From positions 1-59,967 of the forward strand of contig JBCBUE010000014.1 in NCBI GenBank assembly GCA_039818285.1: a DNA stretch of 59,967 bases, read 5' to 3'. Of the stretch, positions 16,739 through 25,798 are shown piece after piece (position 1 is the first letter of the stretch; every line of letters starts with the position of its first letter). The notes under the pieces are model-generated. The model searched no databases and was not told where the DNA came from. It saw nothing but the letters and a program-made list of their open reading frames with translations. The translations under genes were made by a program, and so were the position numbers. Origin of the DNA: JBCBUE01 sp039818285 (GTDB lineage: Bacteria; Planctomycetota; Phycisphaerae; Phycisphaerales; Phycisphaeraceae).

Positions 16739-18346
16739 TTAAGCGACAGTATCGGCTGCGGTGGGATGGGGCTCGTCGAGCGTGCGCAAGGCTTGGGTTA
16801 CAAGACGCACGCCGAAGCCGGTGGGCCCTTTGTTGAAGATCGGCCCGTTGCCGTCGCTGGTCGCGGTGCTGGCGATGTCGAGGTGAGCCCAGGGCAGGTC
16901 GGGCATGCGCGTGGGGGCGTCGGGGCCGACGAAGTGGGAGAGGAAGATCGCGCCCTGGATCGAGGAGGCGGTGCGTTCACCGGAGTTGACGATGTCGGCG
17001 TGGCTGGACTTGAGCAGTTGGCGGTGCTTGGGCCACAGCGGCAGGCGCCAGACGCGTTCGCCGGTGAGGGTGGCGGCGTCATCGAGGGCGTGGGTGAGGC
17101 GGGGGTCGTTGCAGAACAGGGCGGCGGTGTCGTCGCCGAGGGCGACGCGGGCGCCGCCGGTGAGCGTGGCGAGGTCGATGACGCGAGCGGGGTGGAGGTG
17201 GGCGGTGCCCCAGGCCAGGGCGTCGGCGAGGATGAGGCGGCCCTCGGCGTCGGTGTTGGTGACCTCGACGGTGAGGCCGTTGGCCATGGTGAGGATGTCG
17301 TCGGGTCGGTAGGCCGAGTCGGCGACGAGGTTCTCGGCGGCGGGGATGAGGGCGACGAGGCGGCGGGGGTGATGGAGGCGGGCGACGGCCTCGGCGATGC
17401 CGATCGCGGCCGTGCCGCCGCACTTGTCGTACTTCATGCCCTTGCCGCCGGTGGGCTTGAGGTTGTAGCCGCCGGAGTCGAAGGTGACGGCCTTGCCGAC
17501 GACGAGGGTGGGCGGCTCATCCGGGGAGGCGTGGGGCGGGGTCCAGTCGAGTTGGATGAGGCGGGGCGGGGTGGAGCCGGCGGCGCCGACGGTGAGCAGG
17601 CCGCGCAGGCCCATGCGCTCGAGGGCGGTCTCGTCGTGGATCGTGCAGGCGAGCCCGACCGCGTCAGCGAGGCGTTCGGCGTGTTCGGCCAGCGTGCGGG
17701 GGTTGAGGCGGTTGGGGGGCAGGGCGGCGAGGGTGCGGGCGGTCTGCACGGCGTGATCGATGGCCGCGGCGTGGCGGGCCGCCTCGTCGTCGCTTTCGGC
17801 GACCTGCATCGCGAGCGGGCGGGGCGGGGTCTGGTTCGAGGACGGGTCGGTCTGGCGGAAGTAGGGGAAGCGGAATCGGCTGAGCGCGACGCCGTCGATA
17901 AGGGCGGTCAGGACGGCCTCGGGGTCGAGACCGTTGGTGAACTGGGGATCGACGGTCAGGGCGAGGCCGGCGATCGGCGTGTCGGCGAGAGATCGGGCGG
18001 CGGCAGCGGCGGCGGCGCGGATCGCGTCGAGCCGGCTCGCCTGGGCGTCCTCGGCGTCCGATGCCGGGGTGTCGGGCATCGGCCCCAAGCCCGCGATGCC
18101 CAGGCGTGCCCCGCCGTCGGCGGCGGGCGGCGCGAGGATCACCTGGCCGGGCCGGCCCCGCCACTCCTGATAGGCCAGCAACTCGCTCCAGGCGATCGCC
18201 TCGTCTGCCAGAGGAGTCGGCGGATCGCTCGGGGCCGGGGCGAGCAGCACCCGAGCACCGATCGTCGCGTCGGTGGCGACCTCGATCGAGGGGGGCATGG
18301 TGGCGAGGTCGGGGTCGGCGGGCACGGCGATCGGGGGCGTTGTCAT
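16739..18346 (-). CDS. pepA: Leucyl aminopeptidase, M17 family
   Basis: Cytoplasmic metallo-exopeptidase of 535 residues that removes N-terminal residues from peptides. The M17 catalytic part occupies about 230-530: GKAVTFDSGGYNLKP and KYDKCGGTAA contain metal ligands and an active-site Lys, and NTDAEGRLILADAL is the family signature with the catalytic Arg. The N-terminal regulatory domain (1-190) is less conserved, as usual. The gene is divergent from the exported-protein gene at 18452, with 105 bases between starts, and its stop abuts the GTG start of the DUF2062 gene. Confidence 0.93.
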   Translation of the reverse strand: MTTPPIAVPADPDLATMPPSIEVATDATIGARVLLAPAPSDPPTPLADEAIAWSELLAYQEWRGRPGQVILAPPAADGGARLGIAGLGPMPDTPASDAEDAQASRLDAIRAAAAAAARSLADTPIAGLALTVDPQFTNGLDPEAVLTALIDGVALSRFRFPYFRQTDPSSNQTPPRPLAMQVAESDDEAARHAAAIDHAVQTARTLAALPPNRLNPRTLAEHAERLADAVGLACTIHDETALERMGLRGLLTVGAAGSTPPRLIQLDWTPPHASPDEPPTLVVGKAVTFDSGGYNLKPTGGKGMKYDKCGGTAAIGIAEAVARLHHPRRLVALIPAAENLVADSAYRPDDILTMANGLTVEVTNTDAEGRLILADALAWGTAHLHPARVIDLATLTGGARVALGDDTAALFCNDPRLTHALDDAATLTGERVWRLPLWPKHRQLLKSSHADIVNSGERTASSIQGAIFLSHFVGPDAPTRMPDLPWAHLDIASTATSDGNGPIFNKGPTGFGVRLVTQALRTLDEPHPTAADTVA

Positions 18347-18451
18347 CCGGCTGATGTCGTGGTGAGCGGGCGAGCGGAGGGGGCAAGGCAGCGGTCCCGC
18401 GGACCGGCTTGCGTTGACGGTCGCATACGGCGGTGATAGCGTCCGCGGGCG

Positions 18452-19552
18452 GTGTCTATGTCCCGTTCTCTGAGTCTAGTGCCCCGGCGGTCGGCGGGCG
18501 TGTGGGGTGCGGCCTTGTGTTGGGCGGTGGCCCTGGTGGCGCTGCCGTGCTCGGCCCAGCCCACGATTTCGCAAGACACCGCCACCGCCTCGGCCCCTTT
18601 GTCGACGGCCCAGATCGGGCAGATCGACGGTTTCATCGCCTTCTGGCTCAACGAGCTGGCTCAGGCCGAGTCCACCGACGAGGTGCGCCGGGCCCGCAAC
18701 CAGATTGTCACGCAGATCACGCTGCCGCAGACGTCCGATGCGTTCCGCGAAGCCTTCGTCAGGTCGCTGGTGACCCAGGCTCAGCCGTTGCTGACCGGCG
18801 GGCCGCTCGTCGTGCGGCTGAACACGATGATCGTGATGTCCCGGGCGAGGCTGTACGGCGTGCTGGAGCTGGCCGGTCAGGTGCTCGGCGACCAGAACCC
18901 GGCCGTGCGGTACTGGGCGGCGAAGACGATCGAGGACGTGATTTCCGGCCAGCCCGTCGATAGCCCGCCGCTGCCGCGAGCCTTGCGGCAGCAGTTGCTG
19001 ACCGCGCTGCAACAGGCGGCGGCGAAGGAAGCCGAGCCCGCGACGCTGGCGCAGATCTTCAGTGCTATGGCCGCCTTGGGGGCCATCAACGAGGTCATCC
19101 AGGCGCTCGACAGCCGGCTGCCTGGCCACGTGGAGAACCCCGATGGCCTGCTGCTCCCCGAGCGGCGTGCGATGGAGCAGCTGTACATCGAGCTGGTGCG
19201 TCAGCTGGAGGAACAGGGCCGGGCCGCCGTCGAACCGACGATCATCCAGCTGGCCCGCGTGTCGCTGCTCTACCTCACGGTCGCCTCCGAGCAGCTGGCC
19301 GGGGCCGAGCAGATGGGCGCCGAGCTGATCGAAGACAAGCGTCGGATGGTGGAGCAGGCGGACTTGGTCCTGCGGTGGGCCGTGGAGCAGCTGGGCCAGG
19401 CGGGCGTGCTGCCGCCGACGATCCGCAACGCCGTGGCGACCAGCGACTGGGGCGCCATCGTTGGCCAGCTGGACTTCTGGCGACAGGAGCTCACGCTGGA
19501 CCCGTTCAACTTCCGGCCGGGCCAGCTCGACCCTGCCGACGCGTCGGAGTGA
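18452..19552 (+). CDS. Exported helical protein, function unknown
   Basis: I do not recognise a family. The 366-residue product has a signal peptide (about residues 1-35, SAGVWGAALCWAVALVALPCSAQ) and a body that is almost wholly alpha-helical with many Ala, Leu and Gln. YWAAKTIEDVISGQP and the helical periodicity suggest HEAT/Armadillo-like repeats. A GTG at 18452 and an ATG two codons later (18458) are both possible starts. It stands alone between divergently arranged pepA and the convergent ylbF-like gene, four bases from the latter. A periplasmic scaffold role is possible but not shown. Confidence 0.7.
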   Translation: MSMSRSLSLVPRRSAGVWGAALCWAVALVALPCSAQPTISQDTATASAPLSTAQIGQIDGFIAFWLNELAQAESTDEVRRARNQIVTQITLPQTSDAFREAFVRSLVTQAQPLLTGGPLVVRLNTMIVMSRARLYGVLELAGQVLGDQNPAVRYWAAKTIEDVISGQPVDSPPLPRALRQQLLTALQQAAAKEAEPATLAQIFSAMAALGAINEVIQALDSRLPGHVENPDGLLLPERRAMEQLYIELVRQLEEQGRAAVEPTIIQLARVSLLYLTVASEQLAGAEQMGAELIEDKRRMVEQADLVLRWAVEQLGQAGVLPPTIRNAVATSDWGAIVGQLDFWRQELTLDPFNFRPGQLDPADASE

Positions 19553-19556
19553 TCGC

Positions 19557-19916
19557 TCAGGCCGTCGGCGAGGCGGGGGCGTCGGGCGTGTCTCGCTCGA
19601 TCGCGTCTTGGACCTGCCTCATCAGGTCCGAGTAATCCATCTGGGCCACCTGAAGGTCACGCAGCGTCTTGCTGCGGACGACCGCCTTCTGCAGGGACTC
19701 GGCCCTGTGCTTGTCCTCGACCTCGATCGGCCGGCCGTCGCGTTCCTTCTCCGCGATCGCCTGTAGATGGCGATTGAGGTCGGTCAGGGCCCGCTGGGCG
19801 TCGACGTCGCCCTCGAGGGCCTTGAGCGCGGCCTCGAGCTGCTTGGCGGCGTCGTGATCGGCGATCATCTCGCCCAGTCGGCGGGCGTGGGCCACGATGG
19901 CGGGCGTGTCGGGCAT
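19557..19916 (-). CDS. YlbF/YmcA-family regulator-like protein
   Basis: Small all-helical cytoplasmic protein of 119 residues resembling the YlbF/YmcA (Com_YlbF) family. In Bacillus these proteins form a complex that affects RNase Y-dependent processing and development; that role is not established in planctomycetes. Matching features are the N-terminal LGEMIADHDAAKQLEAA, the central NRHLQAIAEKERDGRPIEV and the C-terminal DYSDLMRQVQDAI. The open frame continues far upstream antisense to rnr, but only the part from the ATG at 19916 shows family resemblance. It is divergent from rnr, with about 85 bases between the starts, which is a suggestive link to RNA processing. Confidence 0.75.
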   Translation of the reverse strand: MPDTPAIVAHARRLGEMIADHDAAKQLEAALKALEGDVDAQRALTDLNRHLQAIAEKERDGRPIEVEDKHRAESLQKAVVRSKTLRDLQVAQMDYSDLMRQVQDAIERDTPDAPASPTA

Positions 19917-20000
19917 GCGTGAGTTTCCCGGGGCTCGAGGTGGACGGCCGGGCGGGGCGTTACAGTGTGCCCGCGTCCCGGTCCTCGGCCGCGTTTGATC

Positions 20001-22466
20001 ATGGCAGCCTACCTCCAGCGACGCATCCTGAGGCACATCGCCGACCATCGCTACGCCCCGCGCTCGGTGGCCCAGCTCGCGGCCGACCTCGGCGTCGAGG
20101 ACGATCAGCGCACTGCTTTCGAGCAGGCCGTCAGGCAGCTCGAGAGCGAGGGGCAGGTGCTGCTGGGCTCGGGGGCTCAGGTCACGCTGCCCCCGCCGGG
20201 CGACACGGTCATCGGCACGTTCCGCGGCTCGGACCGCGGCTTCGGCTTCTTGATCCCCGAAGAGCCGCTGGCCTACGGCGACGTGTTCATCCCGCCGCAC
20301 GCCACGGGCAGCGCCCTCTCCGGCGACCGGGTCAAGGTCCGCGTCAAGCGCGACCCCAAGCGGGCCGCGGCCCCCGGCCGAAGCCCCTACGTCGGGCGTG
20401 TGGTCGAGGTCGTCAGCGCCTCGGAGAAGCCGATCGTCGGCACGCTGGTCCGCCACCGCGGCGGGTTCGCGGTCGTGCCGGATGGCCGGGCGCTGCCGGA
20501 CCCGGTGACCGTCCGCGACCCCGGCGCCAAGGACGCCAAGCCCGGCGACAAGGTGGCCGTCGAGCTCATTCGCATCGACGGCGAGCCGACCGAGGGCGTG
20601 ATCACCGAGGTCCTCGGCGAGGCCGGCGAGCCGGACGTCGAGACGCTCGCGACCATCCGCAACTACGGCCTGGCCGAGGAATTCCCCGACGCCGTCGTCC
20701 GCGAGGCCCGCGCCGCCTCGCAGCTGATGAACGCGACCGACGCCGAGTCCCGCACCGACCTGCGCGACGTGTTCATCGCGACGATCGACCCGCCCGACGC
20801 CCGCGACTTCGACGACGCCATCTCGATCGACAAGCTCGATCCGGCCGAGCAGCCGGACCGCGCCTGCTGGGAGCTGGGCGTGCACATCGCGGACGTGGCC
20901 CACTTCGTGCCCGTCGGCGGCGCGCTCGACGAGGAGGCCTACGCCCGGGGCAACTCGACCTACCTGCCGCGCAAAGTCATCCCCATGCTGCCGGAGGTCT
21001 TGAGCAACGGCGTGTGCTCGCTGCAGGAGGGCGTCGACCGGTTCGCCAAGACCGTGTTCATCCGCTTCGACGGCGGCGGCCACGTCCTCGACGCCCGCTT
21101 CCACCGATCGATCATCCACTCCAACAAGCGGCTGACCTACCTCGAGGCCCAGGCCCTGATCGACGGCGACCTCCGCGAGGCCCGCAAGCACGCCAAGACC
21201 GAGCCGCACTACCCCCGCGAGCTCACGCAACGCCTGCAGTGGATGGACGAGCTGGCCAAGACGATCCGCAAGCGTCGGCTCAAGGACGGCATGATCGTGC
21301 TGGGCCTGCCGGACGTCGAGCTCGTCTTCGACGACTCGGGGCGCGTGGTCGACGCCGAGCCCGAGGACGACGCGTTCACGCACACGCTGATCGAGATGTT
21401 CATGGTCGAGGCCAACGAGGCCGCCGCCCGGCTGTTCGACGCGATGAAGCTGCCGATGATCCGCCGCGTCCACCCCGACCCCGACGCGCTGTCGACCGAC
21501 GAGCTGCGCGGGTTCGCCCGCGTCGCCGGCTACAACATCCCTTCGCATCCCACGCGACATGAACTGCAGCAGTTGCTCGACGCCGTGCGCAACAAGCCCG
21601 CGCAGTACAGCGTGCACCTGGCCGTGCTGAAAACGCTGAGCAAGGCCGAGTACGCCCCCGCTCCGGTCGGCCATTTCGCTCTGGCCAGCAAGCACTACAC
21701 GCACTTCACCAGCCCGATCCGCCGGTACCCCGACCTCATCGTCCACCGCGCGATCGACGCCTACGTCGCCGCCGCGCACGAGCTCTCGCCCAACGGCCGG
21801 CCCAACCTCAAGCGCGTCGCCAAGGCCGTCCGCAAGGACGATCGCTGCCCCAACGAGGACCGCCTGGTCGAGATGGGCCAGCACTGCTCGCGGACCGAGC
21901 GCAACAGCGAGCAGGCCGAGCGCGACCTGCGCAAGTTCCTGGTGATGCAGCTGCTGGCCGAGCACCTGGGCGAGGACTTCGAGGGGACCGTCACGGGCGT
22001 CACCAACGCCGGCGTGTTCGTGCAGATCGACAAGTACGTCACCGACGGCTTCGTCGCCGCGGCCGACCTGCCGCCGACCGGCGATCGCTGGCGGCTCAAC
22101 CCCAACACCGGCGCCCTGGTCGCGCAGCGGTCCGGCCGGGCCGTGACCATCGGCCATCGGTTCGTCGTGCGGATCGCGTCGGTCGACCTGCCGGCCCGCC
22201 GGATGGAGCTGGTCGTCGTCGAGGCGATCGGCGCCGGCGGGGAACGCAAGCCGATCGACACGCCCGACACACCGTCGCGCGGCCGCAAGAAGTCCGGCGC
22301 CAAAAAGCCCGGCCGCAAGCAGGGCAAGGGCGCTAAGAAGGCGCATCAGGCCACGCAGAAACTCAAGCCTCGCGGCAAGGGTGGTAAGGCCGGCAAAGGC
22401 GATGACAAGAGCGGCCACAAGGGCGGTAAGAAGGGCGGCAAGAAGAAACGCCGACCGGATCGATGA
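20001..22466 (+). CDS. rnr: Ribonuclease R
   Basis: 3'-5' exoribonuclease degrading structured RNA, 821 residues. The ATG at 20001 gives the usual N-terminal helix-turn-helix (AYLQRRILRHIADHRY). Two cold-shock-like OB domains follow (GTFRGSDRGFGFLIP; VGTLVRHRGGFAVVPDG). The RNB catalytic domain has DPPDARDFDDA at 263-273 with the metal-binding aspartates, and HFTSPIRRYPDLIVHR. An S1 domain lies near 640-720 (GTVTGVTNAGVFVQI). The last 60 residues are a low-complexity Lys/Gly/Arg tail, long but of a kind known in RNase R. The stop overlaps the lgt start by four bases (ATGA), so the two are translationally coupled. Confidence 0.95.
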   Translation: MAAYLQRRILRHIADHRYAPRSVAQLAADLGVEDDQRTAFEQAVRQLESEGQVLLGSGAQVTLPPPGDTVIGTFRGSDRGFGFLIPEEPLAYGDVFIPPHATGSALSGDRVKVRVKRDPKRAAAPGRSPYVGRVVEVVSASEKPIVGTLVRHRGGFAVVPDGRALPDPVTVRDPGAKDAKPGDKVAVELIRIDGEPTEGVITEVLGEAGEPDVETLATIRNYGLAEEFPDAVVREARAASQLMNATDAESRTDLRDVFIATIDPPDARDFDDAISIDKLDPAEQPDRACWELGVHIADVAHFVPVGGALDEEAYARGNSTYLPRKVIPMLPEVLSNGVCSLQEGVDRFAKTVFIRFDGGGHVLDARFHRSIIHSNKRLTYLEAQALIDGDLREARKHAKTEPHYPRELTQRLQWMDELAKTIRKRRLKDGMIVLGLPDVELVFDDSGRVVDAEPEDDAFTHTLIEMFMVEANEAAARLFDAMKLPMIRRVHPDPDALSTDELRGFARVAGYNIPSHPTRHELQQLLDAVRNKPAQYSVHLAVLKTLSKAEYAPAPVGHFALASKHYTHFTSPIRRYPDLIVHRAIDAYVAAAHELSPNGRPNLKRVAKAVRKDDRCPNEDRLVEMGQHCSRTERNSEQAERDLRKFLVMQLLAEHLGEDFEGTVTGVTNAGVFVQIDKYVTDGFVAAADLPPTGDRWRLNPNTGALVAQRSGRAVTIGHRFVVRIASVDLPARRMELVVVEAIGAGGERKPIDTPDTPSRGRKKSGAKKPGRKQGKGAKKAHQATQKLKPRGKGGKAGKGDDKSGHKGGKKGGKKKRRPDR

Positions 22467-23530
22467 TCACGGACTGCCTCACCCTGGCCGCGTGGTTGCA
22501 TGACCTGAACCCGTTCATGTTTCGCCTGCCGGGCGGGTGGGGCCCGAGGTGGTACGGGTTCGCGTACCTGCTCGGGTTTGTGGTGGGGTTCCTGCTCGTG
22601 CGTCGGGTGGCGCAGGTCGGGGCGGGCGGGCTTCGGCCCGAGCGTGTGATCGATTGGGCGACCTACGCCGGGGTGGGCTTGCTCGTCGGCGGTCGGCTGG
22701 GGTACTGCCTGTTCTACAAGCCCGAGCTGTTCATCGAGTTCACGCCGAGCCTGCCGTTCTGGGGCGTCTTGGCCGTGCACCAGGGCGGGATGGCCTCGCA
22801 CGGCGGGATCATCGGGGCGATCCTCGGGTGCGTGCTCTTCGCGTGGCGGCAGCGGCTGCACCCCGCGTTCGCGGTCGACCTCGTGGCGTTCGCGGGTGGG
22901 CCGGGCGTGTTCTTTGGGCGGATCGCCAACTTCATCAACGGCGAGCTCTACGGCCGGCCGGCCGACGCGAGCTTCCCCTTGGCCGTGCGCTTCCCGCAGG
23001 AGATCGAGACCAGCCCGTCGGCCAGCGACGCGGTGGTGACGGCCGTGTACCAGGCGGGGATCGCCGTGCCGCCCTCGGCCGAGGGGTCGCTGCACGCGTT
23101 CCATCAGTGGGTGCTCGAGCGGGTGCAGGGGGGGGATACGCTGGTGCAGGTCGCGATCGGCCCGCACCTCACGCCGCGCCACCCCAGCCAGCTCTACGCG
23201 GCGCTGAGCGAGGGGCTGATCGTCCTGCTGGCGGTGCTGGCGGCGTGGTGGGTGCCGCGCAAGCCGGGCGTGGTGTCCGGCGTGTTCCTCATCGTGTACG
23301 GGCTGATGCGGATCGGCAACGAGTTCTTCCGCATGCCGGACGCGCACCTGGGCCTGCAGTGGCTGGGGCTGTCGCGCGGGCAGTGGCTGAGCGTGCCGAT
23401 GGTGGTGATCGGCCTCGCGCTGCTGGCGTGGTTTGCGACGCGCAAGACGACCAAGGTCGGAGGCTGGCGACGCGGGCCGTGGTCGCCCAAAGCCGAGTCG
23501 GCGGGCCCGGATGAGCCCGAGCCCGCCTAA
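22463..23530 (+). CDS. lgt: Prolipoprotein diacylglyceryl transferase
   Basis: Inner-membrane enzyme that attaches diacylglycerol from phosphatidylglycerol to the lipobox cysteine of prolipoproteins; LptE in this window is one candidate substrate. The 355-residue protein has about seven membrane segments and the family motifs HQGGMASHGGIIGA (106-119), GRIANFINGELYGRP (152-166) and RHPSQLYAAL (239-248). An insertion of about 50 residues between the last two motifs (around 180-235) makes it longer than the usual 260-300. The start overlaps the rnr stop by four bases. Confidence 0.95.
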   Translation: MITDCLTLAAWLHDLNPFMFRLPGGWGPRWYGFAYLLGFVVGFLLVRRVAQVGAGGLRPERVIDWATYAGVGLLVGGRLGYCLFYKPELFIEFTPSLPFWGVLAVHQGGMASHGGIIGAILGCVLFAWRQRLHPAFAVDLVAFAGGPGVFFGRIANFINGELYGRPADASFPLAVRFPQEIETSPSASDAVVTAVYQAGIAVPPSAEGSLHAFHQWVLERVQGGDTLVQVAIGPHLTPRHPSQLYAALSEGLIVLLAVLAAWWVPRKPGVVSGVFLIVYGLMRIGNEFFRMPDAHLGLQWLGLSRGQWLSVPMVVIGLALLAWFATRKTTKVGGWRRGPWSPKAESAGPDEPEPA

Positions 23531-23577
23531 CGTACGCCGCCTGCCCCAAGCCACTCCATGCCCCCCTCGAGTCCCCC

Positions 23578-24252
23578 ATGCCCACCACCCTCACCTACCT
23601 CGGCCACGCCGGCTTCCTCATCGAGCACGACGGCAAGACGATCTGCATCGACCCCTTCCTCGAAGGCAACGACCTCGCCACCCACGAACACGGCCAGATC
23701 GACGCCGACTTCGTCGCCTTCACCCACGGCCACGCCGACCACTTCAACAACGACGGCCTGTCGATCGCCAAGCGTTGCCAGTCCACCGTCATCGCCCCCT
23801 ACGAGCTGGCGATGTACTGCGGCTCGCAGGGCGTCGGCAATCTCGAGCCCATCAACCCCGGTGGGGCCGTCGACCTGCCGATCGGCCGCCTGGTCGCCAC
23901 GTCGGCCAATCACAGCTCGTCCTATGAGGGCCAGTACATGGGCGCGTGCGTGGGCTACGTCCTGCACGTCGGTGATCACGCCATCTTTCACATGGGCGAC
24001 ACCGGCCTGACCGCCGACTTCGACCTCGTCCGCCGGCTCGAGCAGCCGACCGTCTGCCTCGTGCCGGTCGGGGACCGGTTGACGATGGGCGTGCGGGAGG
24101 CGACGGTGGCGGTGGAGATGCTCCAGCCCAAGATCGCCGTGCCGATGCACTACGCGACGTTTCCGCTGCTGACCGGCGACCCGGCCGAGTTCACCCCGCC
24201 TGGCGTTGACGTCCGGGCGATGTCGGCGGGCGACACGCTCGAATTGGATTGA
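23578..24252 (+). CDS. UPF0173 metal-dependent hydrolase (metallo-beta-lactamase fold)
   Basis: Predicted 224-residue soluble hydrolase with a two-metal site. LTYLGHAGFLIE opens the fold, FTHGHADHFNND is the HxHxDH metal motif, NHSSSY and FHMGDTGLTADF supply further ligands, and VPMHYATFPLLT is the C-terminal His motif. This set defines the UPF0173 family, whose substrate is unknown. The gene is 47 bases after lgt on the same strand. It may share the rnr-lgt transcript. Confidence 0.9.
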   Translation: MPTTLTYLGHAGFLIEHDGKTICIDPFLEGNDLATHEHGQIDADFVAFTHGHADHFNNDGLSIAKRCQSTVIAPYELAMYCGSQGVGNLEPINPGGAVDLPIGRLVATSANHSSSYEGQYMGACVGYVLHVGDHAIFHMGDTGLTADFDLVRRLEQPTVCLVPVGDRLTMGVREATVAVEMLQPKIAVPMHYATFPLLTGDPAEFTPPGVDVRAMSAGDTLELD

Positions 24253-24310
24253 TCGGTTTGCGGTTAAGCTATCGGTGGCTCGATCGCATCCGCCTGCTCG
24301 GGAGAAACCC

Positions 24311-25264
24311 ATGAAAACGCTCATCAAGCTCGTGCTCGCCCTGGTCGTCGTGGTGGTGCTGGTCGCCGTCTTGGCGGTGGTGGGCGTTGTCTTCTACATC
24401 GACTCGATCGCCAAGGCCGCGATCCAGCGCGGCGGGACGTACGCCACCGGGGTGCCGACCACCGTGGACTCGGTCCACATCGGCCTGTTCTCGGGCGAAC
24501 TGACGATGGACGGGTTCGACATCGCCAACCCCTCGGGCTTCTCGCGGCCGAGCTTCTTCTCGATGGGCGACGCCGACGTGGCCGTCTCCCTCGGTTCGTT
24601 GCGCAGCGACATGATCGAGGTGCCGTACATCCACCTCGACGCGGTCGGCATGACCCTGCTGCGCAACGGCGATGGCGAGTTCAACTACCAGGTCATCCTC
24701 GACAACCTCTCGCGGCTGTCCGAGAGCGACGGCGAGGGCGACGCGCCCCCGCCGGACGCCGAGGACCAAGGGGGCTCCACGCGCTACGTCGTCAACGAGA
24801 TCACGATCACGAACATCACCGCTGTCGCCGAGGCGCTCGGCCAGGAGGTGGAGGTCGAGATCCCCGAGATCAAGCTGACCGACGTCGGCTCGGACACCGA
24901 CAACGGCGTGCTGCTCAGCCAGCTGCAGGGCGTGATCATCAAGGCGATCATGGAGGCGATCGTCAAGAAGGGCATCGAGATCCCCGACCTGCAGTCGGCC
25001 TTGGCCGGCGGCTTGGCCAAGGTCCCCGACATCGCCGCGTTGGGCGACACGCAGATCGAGGGTCTCACGCAGAAGGCCGACGAGTTGGTGAAGAGCCTCG
25101 GCGGCGACGAGAACACCCAGAAGATGGTCGAAGACGCCGGCGCCAAGCTCAAGGAAGCGACCGGCGACGCCGGCAAGAAGGCCGAGGACGCGCTCAAGGA
25201 CGCTGCTCAAGGCCTGGGTGGGTTGCTGGGCGGCGGCGACAAGAAAGACGACAACAAGGAGTAG
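24311..25264 (+). CDS. AsmA-like membrane-anchored envelope protein
   Basis: Predicted 317-residue protein with one N-terminal membrane helix (residues 5-32, LVLALVVVVVLVAVLAVVGVV) and a large periplasmic part. The start of that part (SIAKAAIQRGGTYATGVPTTVDSVHIGLFSGELTMDGFDIANPSGF written here in pieces: IAKAAIQRGGTYATG, VHIGLFSGELTMDGFDI) resembles the AsmA/DUF748 group, which is linked to envelope lipid transport and outer-membrane maintenance in other bacteria. The C-terminal 100 residues are Lys/Asp/Ala-rich helices. It is followed five bases later by the rhodanese gene, whose ribosome site lies inside its last codons. Family assignment is moderate. Confidence 0.7.
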   Translation: MKTLIKLVLALVVVVVLVAVLAVVGVVFYIDSIAKAAIQRGGTYATGVPTTVDSVHIGLFSGELTMDGFDIANPSGFSRPSFFSMGDADVAVSLGSLRSDMIEVPYIHLDAVGMTLLRNGDGEFNYQVILDNLSRLSESDGEGDAPPPDAEDQGGSTRYVVNEITITNITAVAEALGQEVEVEIPEIKLTDVGSDTDNGVLLSQLQGVIIKAIMEAIVKKGIEIPDLQSALAGGLAKVPDIAALGDTQIEGLTQKADELVKSLGGDENTQKMVEDAGAKLKEATGDAGKKAEDALKDAAQGLGGLLGGGDKKDDNKE

Positions 25265-25269
25265 TCGCG

Positions 25270-25794
25270 GTGACGACGATCGACGTCCGATCGTTTCAGA
25301 CGCTGCTCGGGCAAGGCGAGCCGATTGACGTGGTCGACGTGCGGACGCCGGCCGAGTACCGCGAGGTGCATGTGGTCGCGGCGCGGTCGGTTCCGCTGGA
25401 TGGCTTGACCGTGGAGGCGGTGCGGTCGGGCCGGCACGCCGCCGCGATGGGGCCGATTTACCTTCTCTGCAAGGCCGGCGGGCGAGCCAGGCAGGCCGCC
25501 GAGAAGCTGAGCGGCCAGGACGGCTCGCTGGAGACGGTTGTGGTCGAGGGCGGGACCGACGCCTGCGTCGCCGCCGGCTTAGAGGTCGAGCGGGGTCAGG
25601 CGACGATGTCGCTGGAGCGGCAGGTGCGCATCGCCGCCGGGGCGCTGGTGGCGGCGGGCACGGTGGTTGGCGTGTTTGTCACGCCGTGGGCGTTGATCTT
25701 GCCGGCGTTCGTCGGCTGCGGCCTGGTGTTCGCGGGGATCAGCAACACCTGTGGCATGGGCGCGCTGCTGGCGAAGATGCCGTGGAACCGCTGA
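25270..25794 (+). CDS. Rhodanese-like protein fused to DUF2892 membrane domain
   Basis: Predicted membrane-tethered sulfurtransferase of 174 residues. Residues 1-105 are a rhodanese domain with DVVDVRTPAEYREVHV and the active-site loop LLCKAGGRA, whose Cys would carry the persulfide. Residues 115-174 match DUF2892 (MSLERQVRIAAGALV, two membrane segments, SNTCGMGALLAKMPWN). This combination is known in several bacteria and is linked to sulfur handling by inference only. The GTG start has AAGGAG eight bases upstream, overlapping the end of the preceding gene. Confidence 0.88.
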   Translation: MTTIDVRSFQTLLGQGEPIDVVDVRTPAEYREVHVVAARSVPLDGLTVEAVRSGRHAAAMGPIYLLCKAGGRARQAAEKLSGQDGSLETVVVEGGTDACVAAGLEVERGQATMSLERQVRIAAGALVAAGTVVGVFVTPWALILPAFVGCGLVFAGISNTCGMGALLAKMPWNR

Positions 25795-25798
25795 GCGG

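Noticed and set aside
19917..22418. Long minus-strand open frame upstream of the YlbF-like gene
   Set aside because: It is antisense to rnr and has shadow composition. Only 19557-19916 shows family resemblance.
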